64,000 nt of DNA from Methylobacterium sp. Leaf99. GTDB taxonomy: Bacteria; Pseudomonadota; Alphaproteobacteria; Rhizobiales; Beijerinckiaceae. Position 1 is the stretch's first letter. Each line of letters opens with the position of its first letter. The DNA is taken from the NCBI RefSeq assembly GCF_001422375.1, contig NZ_LMMU01000001.1:771001-835000 (forward strand). The letters run 5' to 3'. Below are positions 29,375-38,062 of the stretch, one piece after another. The notes beneath the pieces are model-generated. The model was not told the origin of the DNA. It saw only the letters and a list, made by a program, of their open reading frames with translations, and searched no databases. Both the position numbers and the translations under genes were made by a program.

Positions 29375-29989
29375 TTACTTCCCGATCCAGTCGTGCCCGG
29401 CCACCACCGCCTCCACGGGGCGGGTCCACGTGCCCGGCTGGTCGGTGGCGCCCGAGCCGAGGGCGCATTGGACCATGACGCTGTCGCTCCAGCGGCCGTA
29501 CTTGTAGCCCACCGCCGGCAGCAGGCCGACGCGCACGAACCCGCAGGCCTCGTGGAGGCGTAAGGACGCCTCGTTCTTCGCGTCGATGTAGCCGATCATC
29601 TGGCGGTAGCCGCCCGCCGCGCAGGCCTCGATGAGGGCCGGGAGCAGGCGCCGGCCGATGCCGGCGCTGAGGTGCTCGTGGTGGACGTAGATCGAGTGCT
29701 TGAGGGTGTAGCGGTAGGCCGGACGCTTGCGGAACGGCACGGCATAGGCGTAGCCGGCCACGACCCCGTCGCGGTCGGCGACGAGGTGGGGCAGGCGCTT
29801 CTTGCGCATGGCCTTGCGGCGCTTCTTGAGGTCGTCCGGGTGGAGCGGGTCCTCCTCGAAGTCGCCGACGTCGCCGACCCCGCGCCGGATGTGGTGGGCG
29901 TAGATGTCCACCATGTCGGGCACGTCGGCATCCGACGAGGGCCGGATGACGAGGTCGGGATCGCTCAAAGGTGCGGCCCGCGCCGGCAT
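29375..29989 (-). CDS. GNAT-family N-acetyltransferase coupled to the decarboxylase
   Basis: 204 residues. The GNAT fold is shown by LVIRPSSDADVPDMVDIYAH at the N-terminus, the acetyl-CoA loop EHLSAGIGRRLLPALIEAC (Q/RxxGxG/A type), and IDAKNEASLRLHEACGFVRVG near the C-terminus, close to phosphinothricin-type acetyltransferases. A basic insert KKRRKAMRKKRLPHL lies near residues 54-68. Its ATG overlaps the decarboxylase stop by one base (TGATG), so translation is coupled. This suggests acetylation of the amine made by the decarboxylase or of its amino acid substrate, which is inference. Confidence 0.87.
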   Translation of the reverse strand: MPARAAPLSDPDLVIRPSSDADVPDMVDIYAHHIRRGVGDVGDFEEDPLHPDDLKKRRKAMRKKRLPHLVADRDGVVAGYAYAVPFRKRPAYRYTLKHSIYVHHEHLSAGIGRRLLPALIEACAAGGYRQMIGYIDAKNEASLRLHEACGFVRVGLLPAVGYKYGRWSDSVMVQCALGSGATDQPGTWTRPVEAVVAGHDWIGK

Positions 29990-32349
29990 CAGCGGGTCTC
30001 GCGCATGACGCGGGGCTCGCGCATGACGTAGGTGTGGAACCGGATGGTGCCGTCGGGATCGACGTTGCGGAACACGCCCTGGATCTCGGCCTCGAAGCCG
30101 GGGAACAGGTTCGCCGAGCGCTCGAACATCTTGAAGTAGTCCAGCATGGGTTTGGCCCGCTCGTCCAATCGCTCGCCCGGCAGCACCGTGCCGATGCCCG
30201 GCGGGTAGACCAGAAGCAAGGTCGTCGCCACACGGCCCTCGGCTTCCGCGATGGGCACGTAATCGACGTTGTTGCGGGTCAATTGCTGCACCGCTTCCTT
30301 CGGCGTCATCACCATCTCGGGCAGGTGGCCCGGCTCGAACTGCTTGCGCTGCAGGGCGCTGGTGCCGGCCTCGCGGTGGAAGGCGTGGAAGTCGGCGCAG
30401 AGGTCGCGCAGGCGCACGCCCTTGTAGCGGTTGGGCCGGCGCCGGACGAACTCGGGCATGGCGTCCTCCAGGGGCACGTTCTCGTCGTGCAGGCGCTTGA
30501 AGCCGACGAGGCCGGAGATCAGCGTGCCGGCCTTGGAGGATTCGACGCCGGGCGTCAGGAGGAAGAGCAGGGAGTTGAGGTCGTTCTTCTCCGGCACGAT
30601 GCGGTTTTCGCGGAGGTACTGCGCCACGATGGGGGCCGGCACGCCGTGGTCGGCGTATTCGCCCGTGCGCCGGTCGAAGCCCGGTGTCAGCACCGTGAGC
30701 TTGTTCGGGTCGGTCATGGCGTAGTCGGGCGCCACGTGGGTGAAGCCGTGCCAGGCCGCGCCCGGGGTCAGTTCCCAGTACTTGGCGTTGCCGGCGAGCT
30801 CGTCGGTGGAGAGGCTCTCCCACGGCACCTTGCCGTCCGGGCCCTTCACGGTGTCGGGCACGAACGGGTCGAAGAACCAGCGCTTCTGGGGATCGCCCTC
30901 CTTCTCCTCGAACTCGCGGCGGATGGCGCGGACCTTCTTGCGCCACTCGATGCCGAGGCGGATGGTGTCGTCCCACAGGACCACGCCCGAGCGGCCCTTC
31001 ATCATCTGGGCGCCGACGTCGAGGGAGGCGAACAGGGGGTAGAACGGCGAGGTCGAGGCGTGGACGAGGAAGGTCTCGTTGAAGCGGCGGTGCTCGATCC
31101 GCCGGGTCTGGCCGCGGATGTGGCTGTCCTTGGTGTGGATCTGCGACGCCTGGGAGAAGCTCGCCAGCTGCTTGTGGGTCGACTGGGTGGCGATGATGCC
31201 CGGCGAGGTCTCGTCGAGACCCTTGAGCCCCATGGCGAAGCACCCGGCGAAGAGCGGGTGGAACTTCATGAAGCCGGCCCAGGCCTCGTCGAACAGGATG
31301 TAGTCGCAGAGGTGTCCGATCTTATCGACGATCATCTGCGCGTTGTAGATGGTGCCGTCGTAGGTGCACTGCTCGACCACCGCCACTCGGAACGGGCGCT
31401 CGCGCTTCCACGCCTCCGGGTCGGTGATCAGGGGGTTGTCGCGGATCTTCTCGCGGATCAGCGTCTCGTCGAGGGCCTCGTGGTACATGGGCCCGATGAG
31501 GCCGAAGCAGTTGCGGTCGGTCTCGAGGAAGACCGGGATCGCGCCGCCGAGGAACAGGGCGCCGTGATGGGCCGCCTTGTGGTTGTTGCGGTCGAACAGG
31601 ACGAGGTCGCCCTCCGCCACCAGGGCCGAGAGCACGATCTTGTTCGAGGCCGAGGTGCCGTTGAGGACGAAGTAGGTCTTCTCCGCCCCGAAGATGACGG
31701 CGGCCTCCTTCTGCGCCTTCAGGGCCGGGCCCTCGTGGACCAGGAGGTCGCCGAGGTCGAGGACCGAGTTGTCGAGGTCGTCGCGAAACACCGCCTCGCC
31801 GAGGTGCTCGACGAAGATGCGGCCGATGGGCGAGCGGTTGTAGAAGATGCCGCCGTTGTGGCCGGGGCAGGTCCAGAGCTGGTTGCCCTGCTCGGCGTAG
31901 TCGACGAGCGCCCCGAAGAACGGCGTCTTCAGGGTCTCGGCGTACTGCTTCACCCGGCTGACGAGGCCGCGGGCGATGTAGTCCGGGGTCTCCTCGGCGA
32001 GGAAGATGTAGCCGTCGATGAAGTCCAGCACCTCGACGGGGATGTCCTCCAGGCGCTTCCGGCGGACCATGATCACGATGGGCATTTCCAGCCCGCGCTT
32101 GCGCATGAGGTTGATCAGCGCCGCCGCCTTGCCGTCGAGGCCGCGCTTGCCCCAATCCACCACCATGCAGCCGATGGCGGAATCGGTCTGGACCGCGATG
32201 GCCGCGTCCTCCACGCGCCGGGCCCGCACCACCTCGAAGCCGAGTTTCTCGATGGAGGTGAGGATCTGCTGGACGCGCACGCCCTCGAGGTCGTCCGGAT
32301 CGAAGTTCGGCGCGCACATCAGCACGGTGAAGCGGCGGAAGAAGTCCAT
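29989..32349 (-). CDS. Orn/Lys/Arg decarboxylase, biodegradative (AdiA/CadA/SpeF type)
   Basis: 786-residue PLP enzyme that decarboxylates a basic amino acid to a di- or polyamine. The N-terminal receiver-like wing domain (about residues 1-150, CMVVDWGKRGLDGKAAALIN) precedes the PLP fold: NGTSASNKIVLSALV, DRNNHKAAHHGAL, FDEAWAGFMKFHPLF, and ATQSTHKQLASFSQ with the Schiff-base Lys at about 393. The large C-terminal domain ends after VLPGERLD. The length matches the inducible acid-stress group. Ornithine, lysine and arginine cannot be separated by eye. It forms a coupled pair with the downstream GNAT gene. Confidence 0.93.
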   Translation of the reverse strand: MDFFRRFTVLMCAPNFDPDDLEGVRVQQILTSIEKLGFEVVRARRVEDAAIAVQTDSAIGCMVVDWGKRGLDGKAAALINLMRKRGLEMPIVIMVRRKRLEDIPVEVLDFIDGYIFLAEETPDYIARGLVSRVKQYAETLKTPFFGALVDYAEQGNQLWTCPGHNGGIFYNRSPIGRIFVEHLGEAVFRDDLDNSVLDLGDLLVHEGPALKAQKEAAVIFGAEKTYFVLNGTSASNKIVLSALVAEGDLVLFDRNNHKAAHHGALFLGGAIPVFLETDRNCFGLIGPMYHEALDETLIREKIRDNPLITDPEAWKRERPFRVAVVEQCTYDGTIYNAQMIVDKIGHLCDYILFDEAWAGFMKFHPLFAGCFAMGLKGLDETSPGIIATQSTHKQLASFSQASQIHTKDSHIRGQTRRIEHRRFNETFLVHASTSPFYPLFASLDVGAQMMKGRSGVVLWDDTIRLGIEWRKKVRAIRREFEEKEGDPQKRWFFDPFVPDTVKGPDGKVPWESLSTDELAGNAKYWELTPGAAWHGFTHVAPDYAMTDPNKLTVLTPGFDRRTGEYADHGVPAPIVAQYLRENRIVPEKNDLNSLLFLLTPGVESSKAGTLISGLVGFKRLHDENVPLEDAMPEFVRRRPNRYKGVRLRDLCADFHAFHREAGTSALQRKQFEPGHLPEMVMTPKEAVQQLTRNNVDYVPIAEAEGRVATTLLLVYPPGIGTVLPGERLDERAKPMLDYFKMFERSANLFPGFEAEIQGVFRNVDPDGTIRFHTYVMREPRVMRETR

Positions 32350-32468
32350 GCGGGGAAGGCTCCAGACGGGGTTGGGCGCACCGTTCGCGCCGGGAGGTGA
32401 CGCTTCGATGACGGACGTGGGCGGGGCGCGGGGATTTCAGGCGCTCCGCCGCGCGACAGGACGCCGGC

Positions 32469-33503
32469 TTACGACCGGGCGCGGCGTTTGACGAGCCCGA
32501 GGCGGCGGATCACGCCGTAGACCGCCAGGGCCGCGAGGCCGCAGATCCCCAGCGCCAGGAACGAGCCGTTCTCGAACTCGCCCAGGAACAGGCCCTTGGT
32601 GTTCATGCCGAACACGCCGGTCACCAGGGTCGGGGGCAGGAACAGGGCGGTGAGCACCGACAGGGTGAAGAGCTGGCGGTTGGTCTCGGCGGCGGTGCGG
32701 CCGGCGATCTCGTCCTGCAGCAGGCGGGTGCGCTCGGACAGGACGTGCATGTCGCGGTGGAGCGAATCGAGGCGCTGGACCACGCGGGCGGCCATGGTCA
32801 CCACCGCCTCGGGCAGGGCGTCGTCGTCCTCGTCGGTCTCGGCTTCGAGGCGGTGGAACACGGCGGCCAGGCCCGAGAGCTGGCGGTGCTGGCGCACGGC
32901 CTGCCGGCGGATGGGGGCCAGGGGCTTCGGATCGGCGGCGCGGGTCTCGTCGAGGACGCGGTCCTCGATGATATCAAGTTCGTCGGAGAAGCGCTTGGCG
33001 CAGGCATCGAGGGACGCGACGACGCCCTCGACGAGGCGCTCCAGCAGCCGGGCCGGCGAGGTCACGCGGGCGCCGGCCAGCACCGCGTCGCGGGCGGCCT
33101 CGGCGCCGGCGGTGGCGTGGCGCCGGCCGCTGACGAGGACGTTCGGGCCGAGGACGCAGTGCAGGCGCCCCGTCGGTTCCTCGCCGATGGCGCCGTCGAA
33201 GGCGCGCTCGCGGTCGGCGATGACCACGCCGAGGCAGGCGCCCTCCACCACCACGCGCTGGTGTTCGTCGCGCCCGAAGGTGGCGGCCGACAGGCGCGGC
33301 GGCCCGAACCGCCCGGCCTCGATGAGCCCGGCGACGCGGGCGTCGATGAGATCGACGTGGAGCCAGACGAAGCCCGCGCCCGCCGCATCCGGTGCCGGCA
33401 GGTCTGCGGCGGACGCGATGGGCACGGCGCGGCCCTCCCCGTCGAAGCGCAGGGCGAACAGCACGCCCGGCAGGACGGCCTCGTCGGTGAGAAGGCGCGG
33501 CAT
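32469..33503 (-). CDS. CorA-family divalent cation transporter, ZntB-like
   Basis: 344 residues. A large cytoplasmic N-terminal domain (WLHVDLIDARV, then acidic helices) is followed by two C-terminal transmembrane helices. The first ends with the family signature GMN (GVFGMNTKGL) and the second is FLALGICGLAALAVYGVI. Signature and length fit the ZntB branch, which carries zinc or other divalent ions. The start at 33503 (MPRLLTDEAVLPG) is chosen over one 17 codons earlier since it gives the usual N-terminus. It is divergent from the PPK2 gene. Confidence 0.88.
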   Translation of the reverse strand: MPRLLTDEAVLPGVLFALRFDGEGRAVPIASAADLPAPDAAGAGFVWLHVDLIDARVAGLIEAGRFGPPRLSAATFGRDEHQRVVVEGACLGVVIADRERAFDGAIGEEPTGRLHCVLGPNVLVSGRRHATAGAEAARDAVLAGARVTSPARLLERLVEGVVASLDACAKRFSDELDIIEDRVLDETRAADPKPLAPIRRQAVRQHRQLSGLAAVFHRLEAETDEDDDALPEAVVTMAARVVQRLDSLHRDMHVLSERTRLLQDEIAGRTAAETNRQLFTLSVLTALFLPPTLVTGVFGMNTKGLFLGEFENGSFLALGICGLAALAVYGVIRRLGLVKRRARS

Positions 33504-33675
33504 CGGTTTTGGCCGTGTCCCGTGCCGGCAAAATGCCGGATTCCCCTCCGGCACATGGCAAAGCCGCGCGACAGTGTCGTGACGCGGGTAGCCGTATCAG
33601 GCGGCCGTATCAGGACTGTCACATGCGGCTGCTTTAACGCGATCGGGACTTCGAGCGACGGACGGGACGGCGGGC

Positions 33676-34599
33676 ATGGATCACGGGCAGCGGGCGGGCG
33701 GCTTCGACCTCGAGGCGATCCGGCGGGAGGTCGCCGACGATTTCGACGAGGAGCTCGAGATGGAGCTGGACGAGGAGCGCCTCGAACAGCTCGCCGACGC
33801 CGTCGGGGGGGCGCCGCGCCCGCCGCAGATGGACCGCAAGCGCTACTTTCGCGAGCTGTTCCGGCTCCAGCACGAACTGGTGCGCCTGCAGGACTGGGTG
33901 CAGACCCAGAAGCTGCGTGTCGTCGTGATCTTCGAGGGCCGCGATTCCGCCGGCAAGGGCGGCGCCATCAAGCGCATCACCCAGCGCCTCAACCCGCGGG
34001 TCTGCCGGGTCGCCGCCCTGCCGGCCCCGAGCGAGCGCGAGCGCACGCAGTGGTACTTCCAGCGCTACGTCAGCCACCTGCCCGCGGGCGGCGAGATCGT
34101 GCTGTTCGACCGCTCCTGGTACAACCGCGCCGGCGTCGAGCGGGTGATGGGCTTCTGCACCCCCGACGAGGTCGAGGAGTTCTTCCGCTCCGTGCCGGAA
34201 TTCGAGCGGATGCTGGTGCGCTCAGGCATCATCGTGCTGAAATACTGGTTCTCCATCACCGACGAGGAGCAGGAACTGCGCTTCACCATGCGCATCCACG
34301 ACCCGCTGAAGCAATGGAAGCTCTCGCCCATGGACGTGCAGTCGCGCCGCCTGTGGGAGGACTACACCAAGGCCAAGGAGGTGATGCTCGCCCGCACCCA
34401 CATCCCGGAGGCGCCGTGGTGGGTGGTGGAGGCCGTGGACAAGAAGAAGGCCCGCCTCAACTGCATCGCCCACCTGCTGTCGCAGATCCCCTACGGCGAG
34501 GTCGAGCATCCGCCCGTCCACCTGCCCGAGCGCGAGCGCCACAACGACTACGCCCGCCAGCCGGTGCCGCCGGAGATGTTCGTGCCGGCGGTGTTCTGA
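33676..34599 (+). CDS. ppk2: Polyphosphate kinase 2 (PPK2, class I-like)
   Basis: 307-residue cytoplasmic kinase that transfers phosphate between polyphosphate and nucleoside diphosphates. Walker A GRDSAGKGG is at residues 88-96, the lid segment is ALPAPSERERTQWYFQRYV, and Walker B DRSWYNRAGVERVMGFC starts at 145. The single PPK2 domain with an acidic N-terminal extension (EELEMELDEERLEQL) and the DIHDP-like motif MRIHDPLKQWKLSPMD fit the nucleoside-diphosphate-type enzymes. ATG at 33676 after GGACGG. Confidence 0.93.
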   Translation: MDHGQRAGGFDLEAIRREVADDFDEELEMELDEERLEQLADAVGGAPRPPQMDRKRYFRELFRLQHELVRLQDWVQTQKLRVVVIFEGRDSAGKGGAIKRITQRLNPRVCRVAALPAPSERERTQWYFQRYVSHLPAGGEIVLFDRSWYNRAGVERVMGFCTPDEVEEFFRSVPEFERMLVRSGIIVLKYWFSITDEEQELRFTMRIHDPLKQWKLSPMDVQSRRLWEDYTKAKEVMLARTHIPEAPWWVVEAVDKKKARLNCIAHLLSQIPYGEVEHPPVHLPERERHNDYARQPVPPEMFVPAVF

Positions 34600-34628
34600 G
34601 GCGGTGTTCTGGAGGAGGCTTGCCGCCC

Positions 34629-35036
34629 CTACGGGCAGGCGAGCCCGTAGGGCGCCACCACGATGTCGCCCTGGCGCGGGTTGTTGAGGGCGATGGGCTG
34701 GGTGCCGCCGCGGCCGACGGCGACGTAGCACCGGTCCAACACGGCCACGGTGTCGAACGCGGCCTGGAACGCGGGCTCTTGCGGGACGGGTTCGAGGCCG
34801 GCGAGCCGCGACCGGCAATAGACCGCGACGTCGACCCGCCCCGACTGGCGGTAGAGGATGGTGCGGGCCCGGCGCGGCTGCACGGTGATCGCCGGGCCGC
34901 CATCCTGGCTGAACACCACGTCGTGGACCGTCCGGTTGATCACCTGGCGGGTGCAGCCGGCCTGCGCCGCCTGCGCCGTGCCGAGGGCCAGCCCGAGCGC
35001 GGCGACGCCGGCCGCGTGTCGCATCCATCCGCGCAT
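34629..35036 (-). CDS. Small secreted protein of unknown function
   Basis: 135 residues: signal peptide (MRHAAGVAALGLALGTAQAAQA inside a slightly longer N-terminus) then a compact domain with four cysteines (AGCTRQV, VAVYCRS, DRCYVAV, GLACP), probably forming two disulfides. Beta-strand-like pattern throughout. The family is not recognised. It converges with PPK2, 29 bases apart. Confidence 0.7.
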   Translation of the reverse strand: MRGWMRHAAGVAALGLALGTAQAAQAGCTRQVINRTVHDVVFSQDGGPAITVQPRRARTILYRQSGRVDVAVYCRSRLAGLEPVPQEPAFQAAFDTVAVLDRCYVAVGRGGTQPIALNNPRQGDIVVAPYGLACP

Positions 35037-35183
35037 GAATCGTCTCCCGAGGGCGCCGCCGTCGCGCGCCGAATGCCAAATCCGACATCAACGGACGCGT
35101 CCGGCGGGCGTTCCCGGCCGGGTTGATTCGGGCGGCCGGGCTGGGCATGCCGGGGGCACCCCCCACGCCACCCCGGACCCGCC

Positions 35184-35993
35184 ATGAGTGCCGCCCCGAC
35201 CGCCGCCGACGAGATCCTGTTCACCCAGGACGGGGCCGGCATCGCCCGCCTCGTCCTCAACCGGCCCCGGGCCCGCAACGCCCTCACCTTCGCCATGTAC
35301 CAGGGGATCATCGACCACTGCGCCCGCATCGCCGCCGACCCGTCCGTGCGGGTGCTGGTGATCACCGGGGCCGGCGACAAGGCGTTCGCCGCCGGCACCG
35401 ACATCGCCCAGTTCCGTGGCTTCTCGTCCGCCCAGGACGCCCTCGACTACGAGCGGTTCATGGACCGGGTCATGGGCGCCCTGGAACGCCTGCGCGTGCC
35501 GGTCATCGCGGCCATCGCGGGCGCCTGCACCGGCGGGGGGGCGGCCATCGCGGCGTCCTGCGACCTCCGGATCGCCACCCGCGACGCTCGCTTCGGCTTT
35601 CCCATCGCGCGGACGCTCGGCAACTGCCTGTCGCTCGCCAACCTCAAGCGCCTCTCCGCCTTGGTCGGCCCGGCGCGGGTCAAGGACATGATCTTCACCG
35701 CCCGCCTTATTGGCGCCGAGGAGGCCCTCGCCATCGGCCTCGTCGGCGAGGTGGTGGCGGACGCCGAGGCCCTCGCAATCCGCGCCACCGAACTCGCCGG
35801 CCTCATGGCCGGCCACGCCCCCCTGACCCTGCAGGCCACCAAGGAAGGCCTGCGCCGAATCCAGGATGCCGACGACACGGAAGGCGAGCGCCCCGGCGAC
35901 GACCTCATCCGCCTCTGCTACACCAGCGCCGATTTTCGCGAGGGGATGGAGGCGTTTTTGGGCAAGCGCGCGCCGGACTGGACCGGGCGGTGA
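35184..35993 (+). CDS. Crotonase-fold protein (enoyl-CoA hydratase/isomerase family) lacking hydratase glutamates
   Basis: 269 residues. The crotonase fold is clear: VLNRPRARNALTFAMYQGII, the CoA-binding FAAGTDIAQFR, oxyanion region AGACTGGGAAIAASCDLRIA, and a C-terminal helical cap. Compared from memory with rat crotonase, both catalytic glutamates are absent: the GGGCEL motif reads GGGAAI and the PE of QPEILLG reads FPIARTLG. A water-addition reaction is therefore unlikely; isomerase, thioesterase-like or dehalogenase-like activity is possible. ATG at 35184. Convergent with brnA, seven bases apart. Confidence 0.88.
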   Translation: MSAAPTAADEILFTQDGAGIARLVLNRPRARNALTFAMYQGIIDHCARIAADPSVRVLVITGAGDKAFAAGTDIAQFRGFSSAQDALDYERFMDRVMGALERLRVPVIAAIAGACTGGGAAIAASCDLRIATRDARFGFPIARTLGNCLSLANLKRLSALVGPARVKDMIFTARLIGAEEALAIGLVGEVVADAEALAIRATELAGLMAGHAPLTLQATKEGLRRIQDADDTEGERPGDDLIRLCYTSADFREGMEAFLGKRAPDWTGR

Positions 35994-36000
35994 GGCCGGA

Positions 36001-36318
36001 TCATTTCGGCCCGGCATCCTGAAGCATGGCGCGGCGAAGAATGGCGTTCAGCTTCGTCTGGTAGCCGCGCCCGCCCGTCTTCAGCCAGGCCAGCACATCC
36101 GCGTCGAGGCGGACGGTGACCTGGGCCTTGATTGGACGATAGAATGGATTGCGCTGGGCATTGGCGAAGAACGCATCCGTGAGCGGCGGGATATCGCCGT
36201 AGTCGATCTCGGCGTCCGGAGCGGCGGCAAGGGCCGCCAGCTCCGCGCCCTGCTCCGGCGTGAGGGCGGCGGGCCGGTGCAGATCGAGCTCAAAGACGAC
36301 GGGATCGGTCTTGTTCAT
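36001..36318 (-). CDS. brnA: BrnA-family antitoxin
   Basis: 105-residue antitoxin (DUF4415). The N-terminal half is acidic and binds toxin; the C-terminal part PIKAQVTVRLDADVLAWLKTGGRGYQTKLNAILRRAM is a ribbon-helix-helix DNA-binding domain, so it probably represses its own operon with BrnT. The ATG at 36318 lies 29 bases inside the brnT 3' end, the usual overlap and toxin-first order of this system. Confidence 0.92.
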   Translation of the reverse strand: MNKTDPVVFELDLHRPAALTPEQGAELAALAAAPDAEIDYGDIPPLTDAFFANAQRNPFYRPIKAQVTVRLDADVLAWLKTGGRGYQTKLNAILRRAMLQDAGPK

Positions 36319-36595
36319 AGCGCCTGCGCTCCTGCCGGTCGGCCCGCCGGGCCGAGATGATGCGAACGATTTCCGTTCCGTCGTCCGCGTCGAGGATCGT
36401 GTGAGCAACCAGCACAATCGTGACGCCGTCCACGAGGCCGATGGTCTGCCAGCGGTGCTCGCCGTCCTCGATCCGATCCTGCAAACTCGACGCGTAGGGA
36501 TCGGCAAAGACGCGGGATGCGACCTCGAAGGTGATGCGATGCTTCAGCCGGTTGCTCTCGGCCTTGGCCGGATCCCATGCGAAGCGAATCGTCAT
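36290..36595 (-). CDS. brnT: BrnT-family ribonuclease toxin
   Basis: 101-residue RelE-like toxin expected to cleave mRNA. It has the family start MTIRFAWDPAKAESNRLKHRITFEVASRVF, the HRWQTIGLVDG strand and RIISARRADRQERRRYE at the C-terminus, with the catalytic Arg and terminal basic residues present. An ATG 20 codons upstream is possible, but the start at 36595 matches the family. It overlaps brnA and forms a two-gene operon. Confidence 0.93.
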   Translation of the reverse strand: MTIRFAWDPAKAESNRLKHRITFEVASRVFADPYASSLQDRIEDGEHRWQTIGLVDGVTIVLVAHTILDADDGTEIVRIISARRADRQERRRYEQDRSRRL

Positions 36596-36618
36596 ATCCG
36601 AATGTAACGACAAATTTG

Positions 36619-36634
36619 ATGGTACACAATGGTA
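36619..36634 (-). promoter_or_regulatory. Candidate BrnA operator (direct repeats)
   Basis: On the minus strand TACCAT occurs twice, one helical turn (10 bp) apart, 24-39 bases upstream of brnT inside an AT-rich stretch. BrnA is known to autoregulate. That this repeat is its site is inference from position. Confidence 0.4.
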
Positions 36635-36709
36635 TCGATCGTCGGTCGCACGCAAGCGAACGGCCCGAACCAGGGGTCCGGGCCGCGCGTCGCCAGCTCC
36701 AGGCCCGCC

Positions 36710-38062
36710 CTACCGCGTCGACGGCAGCAGCCAGTTCGGCAGCCACAGGGCGATGCCGGGCACCAGGCAGAGGATCAGGATCGCCACCGCCATGAGCATC
36801 ACGAAGGGCAGCGTGCCCCAGATGATGTCCTTGAGCGGGATGTCGGGGGCGATGTTCTTGATGACGAAGATGTTGAGGCCGACCGGCGGGTGGATCAGGC
36901 CCATCTCCATGGTGATGGTCATGACGACCCCGAACCAGACGAGGTCGAACCCGGCGGCTTTCAGGGGCGGCAGGATGATCGGCGCCGTCATCAGGATGAT
37001 CGAGACCGGCGGCAGGAAGAAGCCGAGGAGGATCACCAGCCCCAGGATCGTCACCAGCAGCACCCAGGGCGACAGCTGCATCGCCACGATGGCGTTGGCC
37101 GCCGATTGCGAGATGTGCAGGTAGCTCATCACGTAGGCGTAGAGCAGGGACATGCCGATGATGAGCATCAGCATGGTCGATTCCCGCAGGGTGGCGGCGA
37201 GGATCGGGTTGACATCCTTCGGGCGCCAGACGCCGTAGATGATGGCGATGAGGCCGAGGGCCAGGAGGCCGCCGAGGCCCGCCGTCTCGGAGGGGGTCGA
37301 GTAGCCGCCGTAGAGGGCGACCATCACGCCGGTGAGCAGCACCACGAAGGGCAGCACCCGCGGCAGCGTCGAGAAGCGCTCGCGCATGCTGTAGGTGTCC
37401 TCGGCGAGGATCGGCGAGGTCGTGCCGTTGCGCTCGTAGGCCGCCTTCGCGGCGGCGTATTCCGCCCGGAAGCGGTAGACCGACCAGGCGGCGAACAGGC
37501 CGACCAGGAGCAGGCCCGGCCCGATGCCGGCGAGGAACAGGCGCCCCAGGGACTGCTCGGCCGCCACCGCGTAGAGGATCATGGTGATGGAGGGCGGCAG
37601 CAGGATGCCGAGGGTGCCGCCGGCGGCGATGATCCCGGCGGCGAAGCCCGGCGAGTAGCCGCGCTTGCGCATCTCCGGGATGCCGGCCGAACCGATGGCC
37701 GAGCAGGTGGCGGGCGAGGACCCCGCCATGGCGGCGAACAGCGCGCAGGCAAAGACGTTGGCGATGCCGAGCCCCCCGGGGATGCGGTGCATCCAGGCGT
37801 GCATGGCCGAGTAGAGGTCCTGGCCGGCTCGTGAACGGCCGATGGCCGCGCCCTTCAGGATGAAGAGCGGGATCGACAGCAGGGTGATGGAGGCCATCTC
37901 CTCGTAGACGTTCTGCGCCACCGTATCGAGGGAGGCGCCCGGCATGAAGAAGTACATGAAGGCGAGCGCCACGAAGCCGAGCGCGAAGGCGATGGGGATG
38001 CCGGCCAGCATGGCGCTGAGGGTGGCACCCGCATAGAGGAAGCCGATGGCCGCGACGCTCAT
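36710..38062 (-). CDS. dctM: TRAP transporter large permease subunit
   Basis: 450 residues, 11-12 hydrophobic helices, DctM family. Typical segments are IPLFILKGAAIGRS, AGSSPATCSAIGSAGIPEMRKRGY, GIIAAGGTLGILLPPSITMILY and the C-terminal ITMEMGLIHPPVGLNIFVIK. It couples substrate uptake to the sodium gradient with DctQ and DctP. The ATG at 38062 overlaps the dctQ stop (ATGA). It is the last gene of dctP-dctQ-dctM. Confidence 0.94.
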   Translation of the reverse strand: MSVAAIGFLYAGATLSAMLAGIPIAFALGFVALAFMYFFMPGASLDTVAQNVYEEMASITLLSIPLFILKGAAIGRSRAGQDLYSAMHAWMHRIPGGLGIANVFACALFAAMAGSSPATCSAIGSAGIPEMRKRGYSPGFAAGIIAAGGTLGILLPPSITMILYAVAAEQSLGRLFLAGIGPGLLLVGLFAAWSVYRFRAEYAAAKAAYERNGTTSPILAEDTYSMRERFSTLPRVLPFVVLLTGVMVALYGGYSTPSETAGLGGLLALGLIAIIYGVWRPKDVNPILAATLRESTMLMLIIGMSLLYAYVMSYLHISQSAANAIVAMQLSPWVLLVTILGLVILLGFFLPPVSIILMTAPIILPPLKAAGFDLVWFGVVMTITMEMGLIHPPVGLNIFVIKNIAPDIPLKDIIWGTLPFVMLMAVAILILCLVPGIALWLPNWLLPSTR

